64,000 bases of DNA from Myxococcales bacterium (GTDB lineage: Bacteria > Myxococcota_A > Polyangia > Polyangiales > Polyangiaceae), in contig JAEUKE010000066.1 in assembly GCA_016794345.1 (NCBI GenBank), forward strand, positions 49,816 through 113,815. Direction: 5' to 3'. Positions within the stretch are counted from its first letter, which is position 1. Each line of letters starts with the position of its first letter. The translations under genes were made by a program, and so were the position numbers. Shown here in pieces: positions 50,945 to 58,735 of this stretch. The notes below the pieces were generated by a model. It did no database searches. It saw only the letters and a list, made by a program, of their open reading frames with translations, and was not told where the DNA came from.

Positions 50945-51844
50945 ATGTCGATCGCGCTGGGGATCATCCCTCGCTCCGCGTCCCCGGAGGAGGTGCTCCG
51001 CGAAGCCTTGGCGGCTCACGGAAAGGGGCAGGCTTGCGCGATGGCCACGGTGGTGTCGCGACAAGGGTCGGCGCCCTCGACCCCGGGGCAGAAGCTCTGC
51101 CTCTCGGGCAGCGGAGAGCGCCTCGCGGCGGTCGGCACGGTGGGCGGCGGCGCGGTCGAGCGCGCCGTCATGATCGCGATGGTCGACGCGCTCGAGAGCC
51201 GAGCGGCGCCGCGGTTGCACACCTTCCGGCTCGGCCCTGAGCTCGGGATGTGTTGCGGAGGCTCGGCCGAGATCCTGATCGAGGTGTTGTCTCCTGCGCG
51301 CGCCGTGTTGCTCGTCGGCGCGGGACACGTCGGGATGGCGACGGCGCGCCTCCTGCCGTCCCTCGGGTTTCGAGCCACCGTGACAGATGGTCGCGCGGAG
51401 GCTTCGGTCCCCGAGCGCGTCTCCGAGCTCGAGGGGCTCGGCGTCACGCTCCTCGCGCATGACCACGACGACCCCGAGGTCCTCGAGGCTCTGGCGGTCG
51501 CGCCGACCGAGGCCGCCGTGGTGGTGATGACGCACGATCACCGGCTCGACCAGACCGTGATCGAGTGGGCGCTGGCGCACGCTTTTGCGTTCGTGGGCGG
51601 CGTGGGCAGTCGCGCGAAGGCGGCGCGCACGCGCCAGCGGCTCGAGGCCAAAGGTCTTGGTCCCGCCGACGTGGCTCGGGTAAGGATGCCCGTGGGCGTG
51701 GCCATCGGTGCGCGCACGCCCGAAGAGATCGCCGTATCCATCGCCGGGGAGCTCGTCGCCTGGCGCAGCGGAGCGGCGCTCCCCGAGCCCGCGAAGGCTC
51801 GGCCCGCGAAGCCCCGGGTAGCCACGAAAGAGACGTCGTCATGA
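50945..51844 (+). CDS. XdhC-family molybdenum-enzyme maturation protein
   Basis: 299 residues from ATG 50945. The N-terminal XdhC part has the SAPSTPGQKLCL block and ELGMCCGGSAEILIEV (Cys pair), and a C-terminal Rossmann part contains VLLVGAGHVGMA and AFVGGVGSRAKAARTRQRLE. XdhC binds molybdenum cofactor and promotes sulfuration and insertion into xanthine dehydrogenase-type enzymes. It overlaps the nucleotidyltransferase gene by 4 nt. The likely client is the molybdenum hydroxylase encoded 7 kb downstream. Confidence 0.9.
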   Translation: MSIALGIIPRSASPEEVLREALAAHGKGQACAMATVVSRQGSAPSTPGQKLCLSGSGERLAAVGTVGGGAVERAVMIAMVDALESRAAPRLHTFRLGPELGMCCGGSAEILIEVLSPARAVLLVGAGHVGMATARLLPSLGFRATVTDGRAEASVPERVSELEGLGVTLLAHDHDDPEVLEALAVAPTEAAVVVMTHDHRLDQTVIEWALAHAFAFVGGVGSRAKAARTRQRLEAKGLGPADVARVRMPVGVAIGARTPEEIAVSIAGELVAWRSGAALPEPAKARPAKPRVATKETSS

Positions 51845-52557
51845 GCCCTCCGACTCCTCCGACTCCCCCGCCGAGCACGGCCGGTCTCAGCCAGGCGCAG
51901 ATCCCCGAGGTGCCGCACGTCACCGTCGTGCTCGCGGCCGGGCGCGGGGAGCGTATGGGCGGCGCGAAGGCCCTCGTCGCGATCCGCTGGGGGGACGGCG
52001 CGGGCGAGCTCCCGCTGGCGATCGCCCACGCGAAGGCCCACCTCGACCAGGGCGCCGAGCGGGTCATCGTCGTGACGCGCGTCGAGGTCGCGCGCGTGCT
52101 CTCGCGCTTCGCGCAGCGCGGGCTCGACATCGTCGTCTCGCACCAACCCGAGCACCTCGGTCCCGCGGGGTCGATCCGGTGCGCGCTCGATCTGATGCAC
52201 GACGGACCGGAGTGGCTCCTCATCGTCCCGGTCGACATGCCTCCGATCAGCACCGCGATCCGCAAGGAGCTGTTCAGTCGAGCGGTGATCGATCCGCAGC
52301 CGGAGGCGGTGCGCCCGACCTACGAAGGCCGGCGCGGGCACCCGGTGCTCATTCGTCGCCGCGCGCTCGAGACGCTCCTCGTGCAAGGCGGGCCCACGAA
52401 CCTGAGGGAGCTGCTCGCCGGCCTCGGCGAAGGAACGGTCGACGTCCCCGTCATCGACAAGCGCGCGATCGTCGATCTCGACGCGCCCGAGGACGTGCGC
52501 GGCTTCTACGGTCGCGACGTTCGCTTCTTCGCCGACGACGAACCGACCTTCTCGTGA
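51841..52557 (+). CDS. MobA/MocA-like nucleotidyltransferase
   Basis: 238 residues. A Pro-rich N-terminus of 25 residues precedes the NTP transferase core: VTVVLAAGRGERMGGAKALV (signature, nucleotide loop and Lys), PEHLGPAGSIRCALDLM, and LLIVPVDMPPIS (metal Asp). MocA-type enzymes add CMP to molybdopterin, giving the cytosine dinucleotide cofactor of xanthine-dehydrogenase-family enzymes. Which nucleotide it uses is not visible. It overlaps XdhC (ATGA) and the NhaA gene (GTGA). Confidence 0.82.
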   Translation: MSPPTPPTPPPSTAGLSQAQIPEVPHVTVVLAAGRGERMGGAKALVAIRWGDGAGELPLAIAHAKAHLDQGAERVIVVTRVEVARVLSRFAQRGLDIVVSHQPEHLGPAGSIRCALDLMHDGPEWLLIVPVDMPPISTAIRKELFSRAVIDPQPEAVRPTYEGRRGHPVLIRRRALETLLVQGGPTNLRELLAGLGEGTVDVPVIDKRAIVDLDAPEDVRGFYGRDVRFFADDEPTFS

Positions 52558-54263
52558 GCGGCGCCGCGGAAAACAGCACGGCGGGCGGCGCTCGCGCGCA
52601 GAACGCCGTCCCTCAGCTCCTCTTCGCGGTCATCCGCCCGTTCCGCGAGTTCTTTCGAACCCAGGCGGCGGGCGGCGTCGTGCTCATCGTCGCGACGCTC
52701 GCCGCTCTCGTGTGGGCGAACTCGCCCGAAGCGGAGGTCTACGAGCAGTTCCTGCACGTGCCGGTCACGCTCTCGTTTGGCGCACACGGCCTCTCCTGGC
52801 CGCTCCACCACTGGATCAACGACGCGCTGATGAGCGTCTTTTTCCTGGTCGCCGGGATGGAGATCAAGCGCGAGCTCCTCGTGGGCGAGCTGCGCACCTT
52901 CCGGCGCGCGACGCTGCCCCTCGCCGCCGCGCTCGGCGGCATGGTCGTCCCCGCGCTCATCCACGCCTCGATCAACCGCGGCACGGCCGCCGAGGGCGGC
53001 TGGGGCATCCCGATGGCGACCGACATCGCGTTCGCCCTCGGGTGCGTGGCGCTCGTCGCGCGGCGCGTGCCGTCGTCCCTCGTGGTGTTCCTGATGGCGC
53101 TCGCCATCTTCGACGACCTCGGCGCCATCGTCGTCATCGCGCTCTTCTACGGGCAGGGCGTCGACTGGGCGGCGCTGGGCGCGGCTGTCTCGATCACGAT
53201 CATCCTCGTCGCGATGCTGAAGGTGGGCGTGACGCAGGTCTGGCCGTACGGCGTGGTGGGCGTCGCGCTCTGGATTGCCGTGCTGAAGTCCGGTGTGCAC
53301 GCCACCATCGCCGGCGTCGTGCTCGGCCTCACGATCCCGGCGCGAGCTCGGAAGCGCCCGAGCGAGGTGCTCGGCGACCTCGACATGGCGATCGCCCGCA
53401 TTCGCCGCGCGAAGGAGGCGGACGTCGACGCGAGCGGGCCGCTCGGCGCGATCGAGCGCCACCTCGAAGCCGTCCAGCCGCCGCTCGATCGGCTCGTCCA
53501 CGGCCTCCACCCGTGGGTCGCGTTCCTCATCGTCCCGCTCTTCGCCGTCGCCAACGCCGGGGTGTCGGTGGCGGCCGGGCTCGGCGAGAGCGTGAGATCC
53601 CCGGCTGCGCTCGGCGTCGCCCTCGGCCTCCTGCTCGGCAAGCCCATCGGCATCTTCGGCGCCACGTGGATCTGCGTCAGGACGGGCCTCGCGCCCAAGC
53701 CCTCCGGCGCGACCTGGGCGCAGGTCTTCGGCGTCGCCGTGCTCGCCGGGATCGGCTTCACGATGTCGATCTTCGTGGCGAGCCTCGCGTTCGCGGATCG
53801 CGCGGATCTCCAGGATCAGTCGAAGGTCGGGATCTTCCTCGGCTCGTTCGTCTGCGCCATCGCGGGGCTCGGCCTCCTCCGGGCCGTCGGTCGAGAGCGC
53901 GAGACCGGCGCGGCGGAGCCCGACCTCCGGATCGACGAGCTGCCACGCTTCGCGGAGGGCTACCGCCTCGAGCCGTGGACCGCGAGCGCGCGCTTCGTCG
54001 GCAAGACCCTCCGCGAGCTCGACATCCGCCGGCGCTATCGGGTGAGCGTCGTCGGCATCTACGCAGCCGGCCGCAGCTCGCTCGCCGACCGCGCGCTCGA
54101 GCCCGTCGATCCCGATTACCGCTTCGCCGCGGGCGACACGCTCCTGCTGGTCGGGCATAGCCCCGACGTCTCACGCCTGATCGAGGAGGCGACGCCGAAC
54201 GCGTCACCCTCCGGGACCAGGGGCTCGCTCGCCACCGAACCGCCACCCCCGCCTCCACCATGA
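52554..54263 (+). CDS. nhaA: NhaA Na+/H+ antiporter fused to a TrkA_C domain
   Basis: 569 residues from GTG 52554. Residues 20-430 are NhaA: AGMEIKRELLVGELRTFRRA, FALGCVALVARRVPSS and LAIFDDLGAIVVIALFY with the two Asp of the ion site (NhaA D163/D164), later GKPIGIFGATW. The usual NhaA ends there (about 390-440 residues). Here residues 460-548 add a TrkA_C/RCK_C-like domain: RFVGKTLRELDIRRRYRVSV, VGIYAAGRSS, YRFAAGDTLLLVGHSPDVSR. Such domains gate K+ channels and antiporters by ligand binding. The end is Pro-rich. It overlaps both neighbours in the operon. Confidence 0.9.
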   Translation: MSGAAENSTAGGARAQNAVPQLLFAVIRPFREFFRTQAAGGVVLIVATLAALVWANSPEAEVYEQFLHVPVTLSFGAHGLSWPLHHWINDALMSVFFLVAGMEIKRELLVGELRTFRRATLPLAAALGGMVVPALIHASINRGTAAEGGWGIPMATDIAFALGCVALVARRVPSSLVVFLMALAIFDDLGAIVVIALFYGQGVDWAALGAAVSITIILVAMLKVGVTQVWPYGVVGVALWIAVLKSGVHATIAGVVLGLTIPARARKRPSEVLGDLDMAIARIRRAKEADVDASGPLGAIERHLEAVQPPLDRLVHGLHPWVAFLIVPLFAVANAGVSVAAGLGESVRSPAALGVALGLLLGKPIGIFGATWICVRTGLAPKPSGATWAQVFGVAVLAGIGFTMSIFVASLAFADRADLQDQSKVGIFLGSFVCAIAGLGLLRAVGRERETGAAEPDLRIDELPRFAEGYRLEPWTASARFVGKTLRELDIRRRYRVSVVGIYAAGRSSLADRALEPVDPDYRFAAGDTLLLVGHSPDVSRLIEEATPNASPSGTRGSLATEPPPPPPP

Positions 54264-54919
54264 CCACCCCGACCCCCCGCTTCCGCGACGCTCGCGCGTT
54301 CCTCTTCGTCTACGGGCTGGTCATCGCGGCCTTCGCGGCGAGCGCGATCCTCGGTCTCGACGCGGCTCGCGTCGCCCTCAAGCCGGTGCCCGTCCTCGTC
54401 CTGGCGGTGTGGGTACGAAGGGCCGCCGCCCGCGACGGCTTCGCTTCACGCCTCCTGTTGGGTCTCGTCCTCTGCGCGCTCGGGGACGTCGTCATCGAGA
54501 CGGGCCGCTTCGTCCCAGGCCTGGCCGCATTCCTGGTCGGGCACCTCGGCTACATCGCCGCGTTCGTCCACGAAGACCGCGCCCTCAGGCCCGAGCGCGC
54601 AGCGCTCTTCGCCGCCTGGGGCGTGATCGCCATCGCGCTTCTCTGGAGCGGGCTCGGCGAAATGAAGGTCCCTGTCGTCCTCTACACCGCCACGATCTGC
54701 GCCATGATGTGGCGGGCTTCGGCGCTGCGCGCCGCCGGCGGAGCCTGGACGGGGCTCGTCCTCGCCGGCGCCGTCCTCTTCGCGATCAGCGACACGGTCA
54801 TCGCGATCGATCGGTTCCGCCTGCCGTTCGCCGCCGCTCGAGTCGTGATCCTCTCGCTCTATTGGCTCGGTCAGCTCCTCATCGCCGGCGCTGCCGTGGT
54901 GCGCCCCGCCCGTGACTGA
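54260..54919 (+). CDS. YhhN-family membrane protein (lysoplasmalogenase-like)
   Basis: 219 residues, overlapping NhaA by 4 nt. Eight or so hydrophobic segments (LVIAAFAASAILGLDA, LLGLVLCALGDVVIET, VLFAISDTVIAIDRF) match YhhN/TMEM86. The conserved acidic residues are present (ALGDV, FAISDTVIAID). Known YhhN proteins are lysoplasmalogenases in the inner membrane. Last gene of the operon. Confidence 0.85.
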   Translation: MTTPTPRFRDARAFLFVYGLVIAAFAASAILGLDAARVALKPVPVLVLAVWVRRAAARDGFASRLLLGLVLCALGDVVIETGRFVPGLAAFLVGHLGYIAAFVHEDRALRPERAALFAAWGVIAIALLWSGLGEMKVPVVLYTATICAMMWRASALRAAGGAWTGLVLAGAVLFAISDTVIAIDRFRLPFAAARVVILSLYWLGQLLIAGAAVVRPARD

Positions 54920-54997
54920 ACGGTCGTCGCAATCGAGCGCAGTCACGGCGGCAGCCGCCGCGATCGACGTGCGACGCGACCCGCGATAAGAGGCCTC

Positions 54998-55816
54998 ATG
55001 CCGCTGTTCAAGCGCTTCGACGGTGATCTGGTGCGCGACGTCCCGCCCACGCGCGCCATCATGCCTTACATCATGACGCAGCGTGCGCACGCGCAGGTCC
55101 TGTTCGAGCAGGAGCTCGACGTCACGCGGCTGATGGAAGATCTCGCGCGGCGCAACGCCTCGGGCGGTCCGAAGCTGACGCTCTTCCAGGCCTACGTCCA
55201 CGCCGCGGTGCGGACGCTCGCGGAGCGCCCGCGGCTCAACCGGTTCACCGCCGGCCCGCACCTCTACCAGCGCAAGAAGATCGAGATCGGCTTCTCCGCC
55301 AAGAAGGCCATGACGGACGACGCGCCGATGGTCGTCGTGAAGCGCGCGTTCTCCCCGACCGGCACGTTCGAGGAGCACCTGACGGAGCTCCGCGGCGGGC
55401 TGGAAGAAGGCAAGAGCCGCGAGCTCTCGACGAGCGACAAGGAGATGCGTCTCTTCCTGAAGCTGCCGCCGCCCGCCGTGTACGGCTTCGTCAAGCTCGC
55501 GGGGTGGCTGGACGCCCGCAACCTGCTGCCCAAGGCGGTCATCGGTCACGATCCGCTCTACGCCAGCATGTTCGTGGCGAACCTCGGCTCCGTTGGGCTC
55601 GAGGCTGTCTACCACCACCACTACGAGTGGGGGAACTGCCCCATCTTCGCGGCGCTCGGCCGCGTCCGCGAGCAGACCGACGGCTGCGCGACCCGCAAGG
55701 TCGTCACCGTCCGGTACAACTTCGACGAGCGCATCGAAGACGGTCTCTATTGCGCCCGGGCGCTCGACCATCTGCGCGGGATCATCGAGGGCTGGGGCGA
55801 GGGCTCGCCGGCCTGA
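54998..55816 (+). CDS. CAT/2-oxoacid dehydrogenase acyltransferase-like protein, catalytic His replaced
   Basis: 272 residues. It has the fold of the E2 or CAT-type acyltransferase core: IMPYIMTQRAHAQVLFEQEL, LTLFQAYVHAAVRTLAERPR, FVANLGSVGLEAVYHHHYEW, RKVVTVRYNFDERIEDGLYC. The family active-site motif is xFDHRxxDG; here it reads FDERIEDG, so the catalytic His is Glu. There is no lipoyl or peripheral-binding domain. It is probably a non-catalytic or altered-chemistry homologue. Stand-alone, between an integral-membrane operon and the riboswitch. Confidence 0.78.
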   Translation: MPLFKRFDGDLVRDVPPTRAIMPYIMTQRAHAQVLFEQELDVTRLMEDLARRNASGGPKLTLFQAYVHAAVRTLAERPRLNRFTAGPHLYQRKKIEIGFSAKKAMTDDAPMVVVKRAFSPTGTFEEHLTELRGGLEEGKSRELSTSDKEMRLFLKLPPPAVYGFVKLAGWLDARNLLPKAVIGHDPLYASMFVANLGSVGLEAVYHHHYEWGNCPIFAALGRVREQTDGCATRKVVTVRYNFDERIEDGLYCARALDHLRGIIEGWGEGSPA

Positions 55817-55886
55817 GGGCCCGCTCGATTTCTCACCGTCCGGTACTTAAGGCGGAGAAGCCCGAGCCGTAAGCCCTTCCGAGCCC

Positions 55887-55911
55887 GACCTCCTCCCTCA
55901 CGAAGGAGGTC
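55887..55911 (+). terminator. hairpin upstream of the riboswitch
   Basis: Arms GACCTCCT (55887-55894) and AGGAGGTC (55904-55911) with a 9-nt loop, 70 nt after the acyltransferase-like gene. It could end that transcript, but there is no T-tract after the stem, so this is a weak call. Confidence 0.3.
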
Positions 55912-55917
55912 AGGCAT

Positions 55918-56033
55918 CGCGTTTCCGACAACGGCAACCGCATTCGAAAGGTGCGGACGCAAAGCCACGGACCTACAGGAGCGCCCCCGCCCGGGTGGCG
56001 AGGCGCTCCCACGGTTTGCAGGGCCGCCGAAGA
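55918..56033 (+). ncRNA. GEMM-I type (cyclic-dinucleotide) riboswitch
   Basis: Several core elements of the GEMM-I class are in order: ACGGCAACC, the hairpin CCGCA-TTCGAAAGG-TGCGG (55938-55956) with a GAAA loop, the strongly conserved GGACGCAAAGCCACGGACCT (55955-55974) with its tetraloop-receptor ACCTA, a strong stem GGAGCGCC/GGCGCTCC (55978-55985 with 56002-56009) and the distal block TTGCAGGGCCGCC. GEMM-I binds c-di-GMP (subgroup Ib: 3',3'-cGAMP). Which ligand cannot be read with confidence. It precedes the Sel1-repeat lipoprotein by 57 nt. A further hairpin, CGCCGC-GGAA-GCGGCG (56061-56076), just before the start could act as its expression switch. Confidence 0.85.
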
Positions 56034-56090
56034 TTCGCTCCCCACCGGGAGCCCCAGCTTCGCCGCGGAAGCGGCGGGAAGGGAGCTCGT

Positions 56091-56801
56091 ATGCGCCTTC
56101 ACATCGTCGTGAAAGCGACCCTGGCGTTGATGCTCGGAGGACTCACGGGCTGCGCGCCCAGTCTCTTCACGTTTTCCACCCCCGGCTACGACGCCCAAGC
56201 GTGCGTCGAAGACGCCATCACCAAGGGAACCCAACAGGACCTGGCCCGCGGCGCCGCCAAGGAGTTCGAGCTCGCCTGCAACGCAGGTGACGCCGCGTCG
56301 TGCAGCGCGCTCGGCCTCCTCACCGAGACCGGACAAGCTCGCGAGCGCGACTACAAGCTCGCGGCGCGGCTCTACGAGCGCGCGTGCTCGGGCGGCAACG
56401 CGCGTGGGTGTGTGCACCTCGCCAGCCTGGAGCTCTCGGGCAAGATCGGTGATCTGAGCGCCGACGGTCCGAAGCGACGCCTGGAAGAGGTCTGCCGCGA
56501 CGGCGAGGCCGCCGGCTGTGAGGAGCTCGGCCTTCGGTTGGCGCTCGGAGACGGGCTCCCGCAGGACGCGCGTCGCGGCCGCGCGCTCCTCGAGAAGGCT
56601 TGTTCGAACAAACGCCCCAAGGCTTGTTACGAGCTCGCCATCCTCGACACGCCGCCCGGCGCGGCGCCGAACCCCTGGTCGCTCGAGCTCCTCGTCGATT
56701 CCTGCGTCGCCGGTCACGAGCCGGCTTGCCGGAGGCTCGACGGAACAAAAGGCCTCAAGGACACGCTCCACGATCGCGCGGTCGCGAGCAGCGGCCTCTG
56801 A
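56091..56801 (+). CDS. Sel1-like repeat lipoprotein under riboswitch control
   Basis: 236 residues from ATG 56091 (GGGAAGGGAG upstream). The lipobox is GGLTGCAPS. Then four Sel1-type repeats with Cys: FELACNAGDAASCSALGLL, YERACSGGNARGCVHLASL, EEVCRDGEAAGCEELGLR, EKACSNKRPKACYELAIL. Sel1 repeats are helical protein-binding scaffolds. The preceding GEMM-I riboswitch suggests that it is expressed in response to a cyclic dinucleotide, which fits surface attachment, motility or development in myxobacteria. Convergent with the kinase gene, 13 nt apart. Confidence 0.85.
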   Translation: MRLHIVVKATLALMLGGLTGCAPSLFTFSTPGYDAQACVEDAITKGTQQDLARGAAKEFELACNAGDAASCSALGLLTETGQARERDYKLAARLYERACSGGNARGCVHLASLELSGKIGDLSADGPKRRLEEVCRDGEAAGCEELGLRLALGDGLPQDARRGRALLEKACSNKRPKACYELAILDTPPGAAPNPWSLELLVDSCVAGHEPACRRLDGTKGLKDTLHDRAVASSGL

Positions 56802-56814
56802 TCGAGCGTCCGGA

Positions 56815-58566
56815 TCACCGGGCCCCCTCGCGGGCCTCGATCGCATTCATGGCGTCCTCGAGCCCGTCGTGTTTGCGCCAGCAACACTCGCCGCGGTGGG
56901 GGAGGCACCGCGGTGATCCGAGGATGCCCAGCACACGGTGCGCTCGTGTGTCCCCGACCTGCCCGGCACGATCGAAGAGCGCCGGCTTCTCCCGGCACGA
57001 GGCGAGCCGCAGATCCACGGCGACGGCGAGCGCAGGCGACAGGCGTGCGCGGACCTCGGGGCGCTTCAGCTGCGCCCACGCCAGCGTCGCGCCGCGCGAG
57101 CCTCCCTGACTCTCGACGATGTCGTAGAGCAGCTCGATGCCGCGGCCGCCGGGGACCTCGGCGATCGCGTCGAAGAGACGGTCGACCCCTGGCGCGCTCG
57201 TGAAGGCCGCGCGGAGCGCTGCTTGTCGTGCGCAGCGCCAGTCTTCGTCCTCGTCGAGCGCCGAGTCGTCGACGTCCAGCCACGGCTTCAGCGCGTCGGC
57301 CGCGGCCTGCCACCGGTCGAGATCACAGCTCTCGCGGAAGCGCGCCGCGATCGCGTCGTGCGCGGACGGCGGGGCAGGGGGCGCCTGGACCGGCGGCAAC
57401 GTGGCGAGGGCGCGGACGATCGAGGGTCGCGGACCTGCTGTCGGCTCGGGCCGGTCGGCCCGGACGAACGCCGCTACGCCGGCCGCCGCGAGCGCGCCGA
57501 GGAGCCCCAGCGCGGCGAGGGAGCGCCGCGCGCGCTTGCCTGCCGCCGGCGCCTCCGGCTCGGGCGGGTCGACCAGGACAGATGACAGCGGCGTCATCAT
57601 CTCGGCGCGCTTGACGTGGGGCGCCGGGGCCATTGCGCGATCGAGCGCCTCGAGCACCGCGCCGGCGTCCGGGAAGCGCTCCTCGGGGCGCTTGGCCAGG
57701 AGGCGCATGACGATCGCCTCGAAGCCCGGGTGCACGACCACCTTGGGCGCGCGCTCGCGCATCGGCGGAGGCGGCGTGAGCCTGTGCTGGAGGAACAGAT
57801 CCACCGGATCCTCGGCGCTGAAGGGGTGCACGCCGGTGAAGAGCTCGTAGAGGATGACGCCCAGCGCGTAGAGGTCGCTCCGCTCGTTCACGGCGGCCAT
57901 GCCCTGCGCGGTCTCGGGGGCCATGTACGCCACGGTCCCGAAGACCAGCCCGTGCAGCGTGAGGTTCTGCAGCGTCGGCGCTTCCTCTTCCTGTTCCTCC
58001 TCGGAGCCGGGGCTCACGAGGTTTCGAGCCGGAATCCGCGCGAGCCCGAAATCGATGAGCTTGGCCTGCTCGCCCGCTCGTTCGTCGACCATGACGTTCA
58101 GCGGCTTCAGGTCGCGGTGCACGACGCCGCGCGCGTGGCACGCGCGCAGCGCCTCGCAGAGCTGCCTCGCGAGCTTGGCCGCACGGTCCATCTCGACCGG
58201 CCCGCTCTTCATCACGTCCCGCAGCGTTCGCCCGACGACGAGCTCGGTCACCAGGTACCGCGTGCCGTCGGCGAGCGATCCGAAGTCGAGCGTGGCGGCG
58301 ATGTTCGGGTGACGCAGGTGGGCGCCGGCGAGCGCCTCACGCTCCATCCGCATCGCGAGGAGCGAGAAGCCCTCCGCGTCCGGGTGGACGAGCTTGAGCG
58401 CCACGGCGTCCGCCGATCCGAGCTGCTCGGCCCGGTAGACGGCGCCTGTGCCGCCGAGCCCGATCACCTCGACGAGGCGGTATTTCGATGCGACGACGGC
58501 GCCGAGGAGGCTGTCCGCCCTGCGGCGGCGCCCGCGGCTGCTTCTCGGAGGCGGCGGACGAGTCAT
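56815..58566 (-). CDS. transmembrane Ser/Thr protein kinase (Hanks type)
   Basis: 583 residues from ATG 58566 with an Arg-rich N-terminus. Kinase residues 30-310: glycine loop IGLGGTGAVYRA, VAI/K lysine in VALKLVHPD, HRDLKPLNVMVDE, DFG in LIDFGLARI, and GTVAYMAPE. An acidic insert (SEEEQEEE) sits in the activation segment. One membrane segment near 345-368 (LAALGLLGALAAAGVAAFV), followed by an exported domain of about 200 residues with Cys. Phosphorylates Ser/Thr on unknown targets. Convergent with the Sel1 gene. Confidence 0.9.
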   Translation of the reverse strand: MTRPPPPRSSRGRRRRADSLLGAVVASKYRLVEVIGLGGTGAVYRAEQLGSADAVALKLVHPDAEGFSLLAMRMEREALAGAHLRHPNIAATLDFGSLADGTRYLVTELVVGRTLRDVMKSGPVEMDRAAKLARQLCEALRACHARGVVHRDLKPLNVMVDERAGEQAKLIDFGLARIPARNLVSPGSEEEQEEEAPTLQNLTLHGLVFGTVAYMAPETAQGMAAVNERSDLYALGVILYELFTGVHPFSAEDPVDLFLQHRLTPPPPMRERAPKVVVHPGFEAIVMRLLAKRPEERFPDAGAVLEALDRAMAPAPHVKRAEMMTPLSSVLVDPPEPEAPAAGKRARRSLAALGLLGALAAAGVAAFVRADRPEPTAGPRPSIVRALATLPPVQAPPAPPSAHDAIAARFRESCDLDRWQAAADALKPWLDVDDSALDEDEDWRCARQAALRAAFTSAPGVDRLFDAIAEVPGGRGIELLYDIVESQGGSRGATLAWAQLKRPEVRARLSPALAVAVDLRLASCREKPALFDRAGQVGDTRAHRVLGILGSPRCLPHRGECCWRKHDGLEDAMNAIEAREGAR

Positions 58567-58719
58567 CCGGTCTTTCTCGGTTGGAAAATGGACGAAGGCT
58601 CTGGGAGCGCGGCGTGCTCTCGCGCTCCGAAACCAGTCTACACGCCGGGCTCGCAGGTGCACGTCGACCACCGGACGTAGGCACGATCGCGGCCAGGTCC
58701 GTTTGAGACCAAACCCTGG

Positions 58720-58725
58720 TAGCTT
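58720..58725 (+). promoter_or_regulatory. putative -10 box (TAGCTT) before the molybdenum hydroxylase operon
   Basis: TGGTAGCTT (extended -10 TAGCTT at 58720-58725) ends 10 nt before ATG 58736; no Shine-Dalgarno sequence is present. The TGGTAG core is the same as in the two divergent promoters at 50913-50937. Confidence 0.35.
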
Positions 58726-58735
58726 CGGTCCCGAG

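Noticed and set aside
55887..55911. strong Rho-independent terminator
   Set aside because: The stem is good, but no T-run follows; kept only as a low-confidence hairpin.
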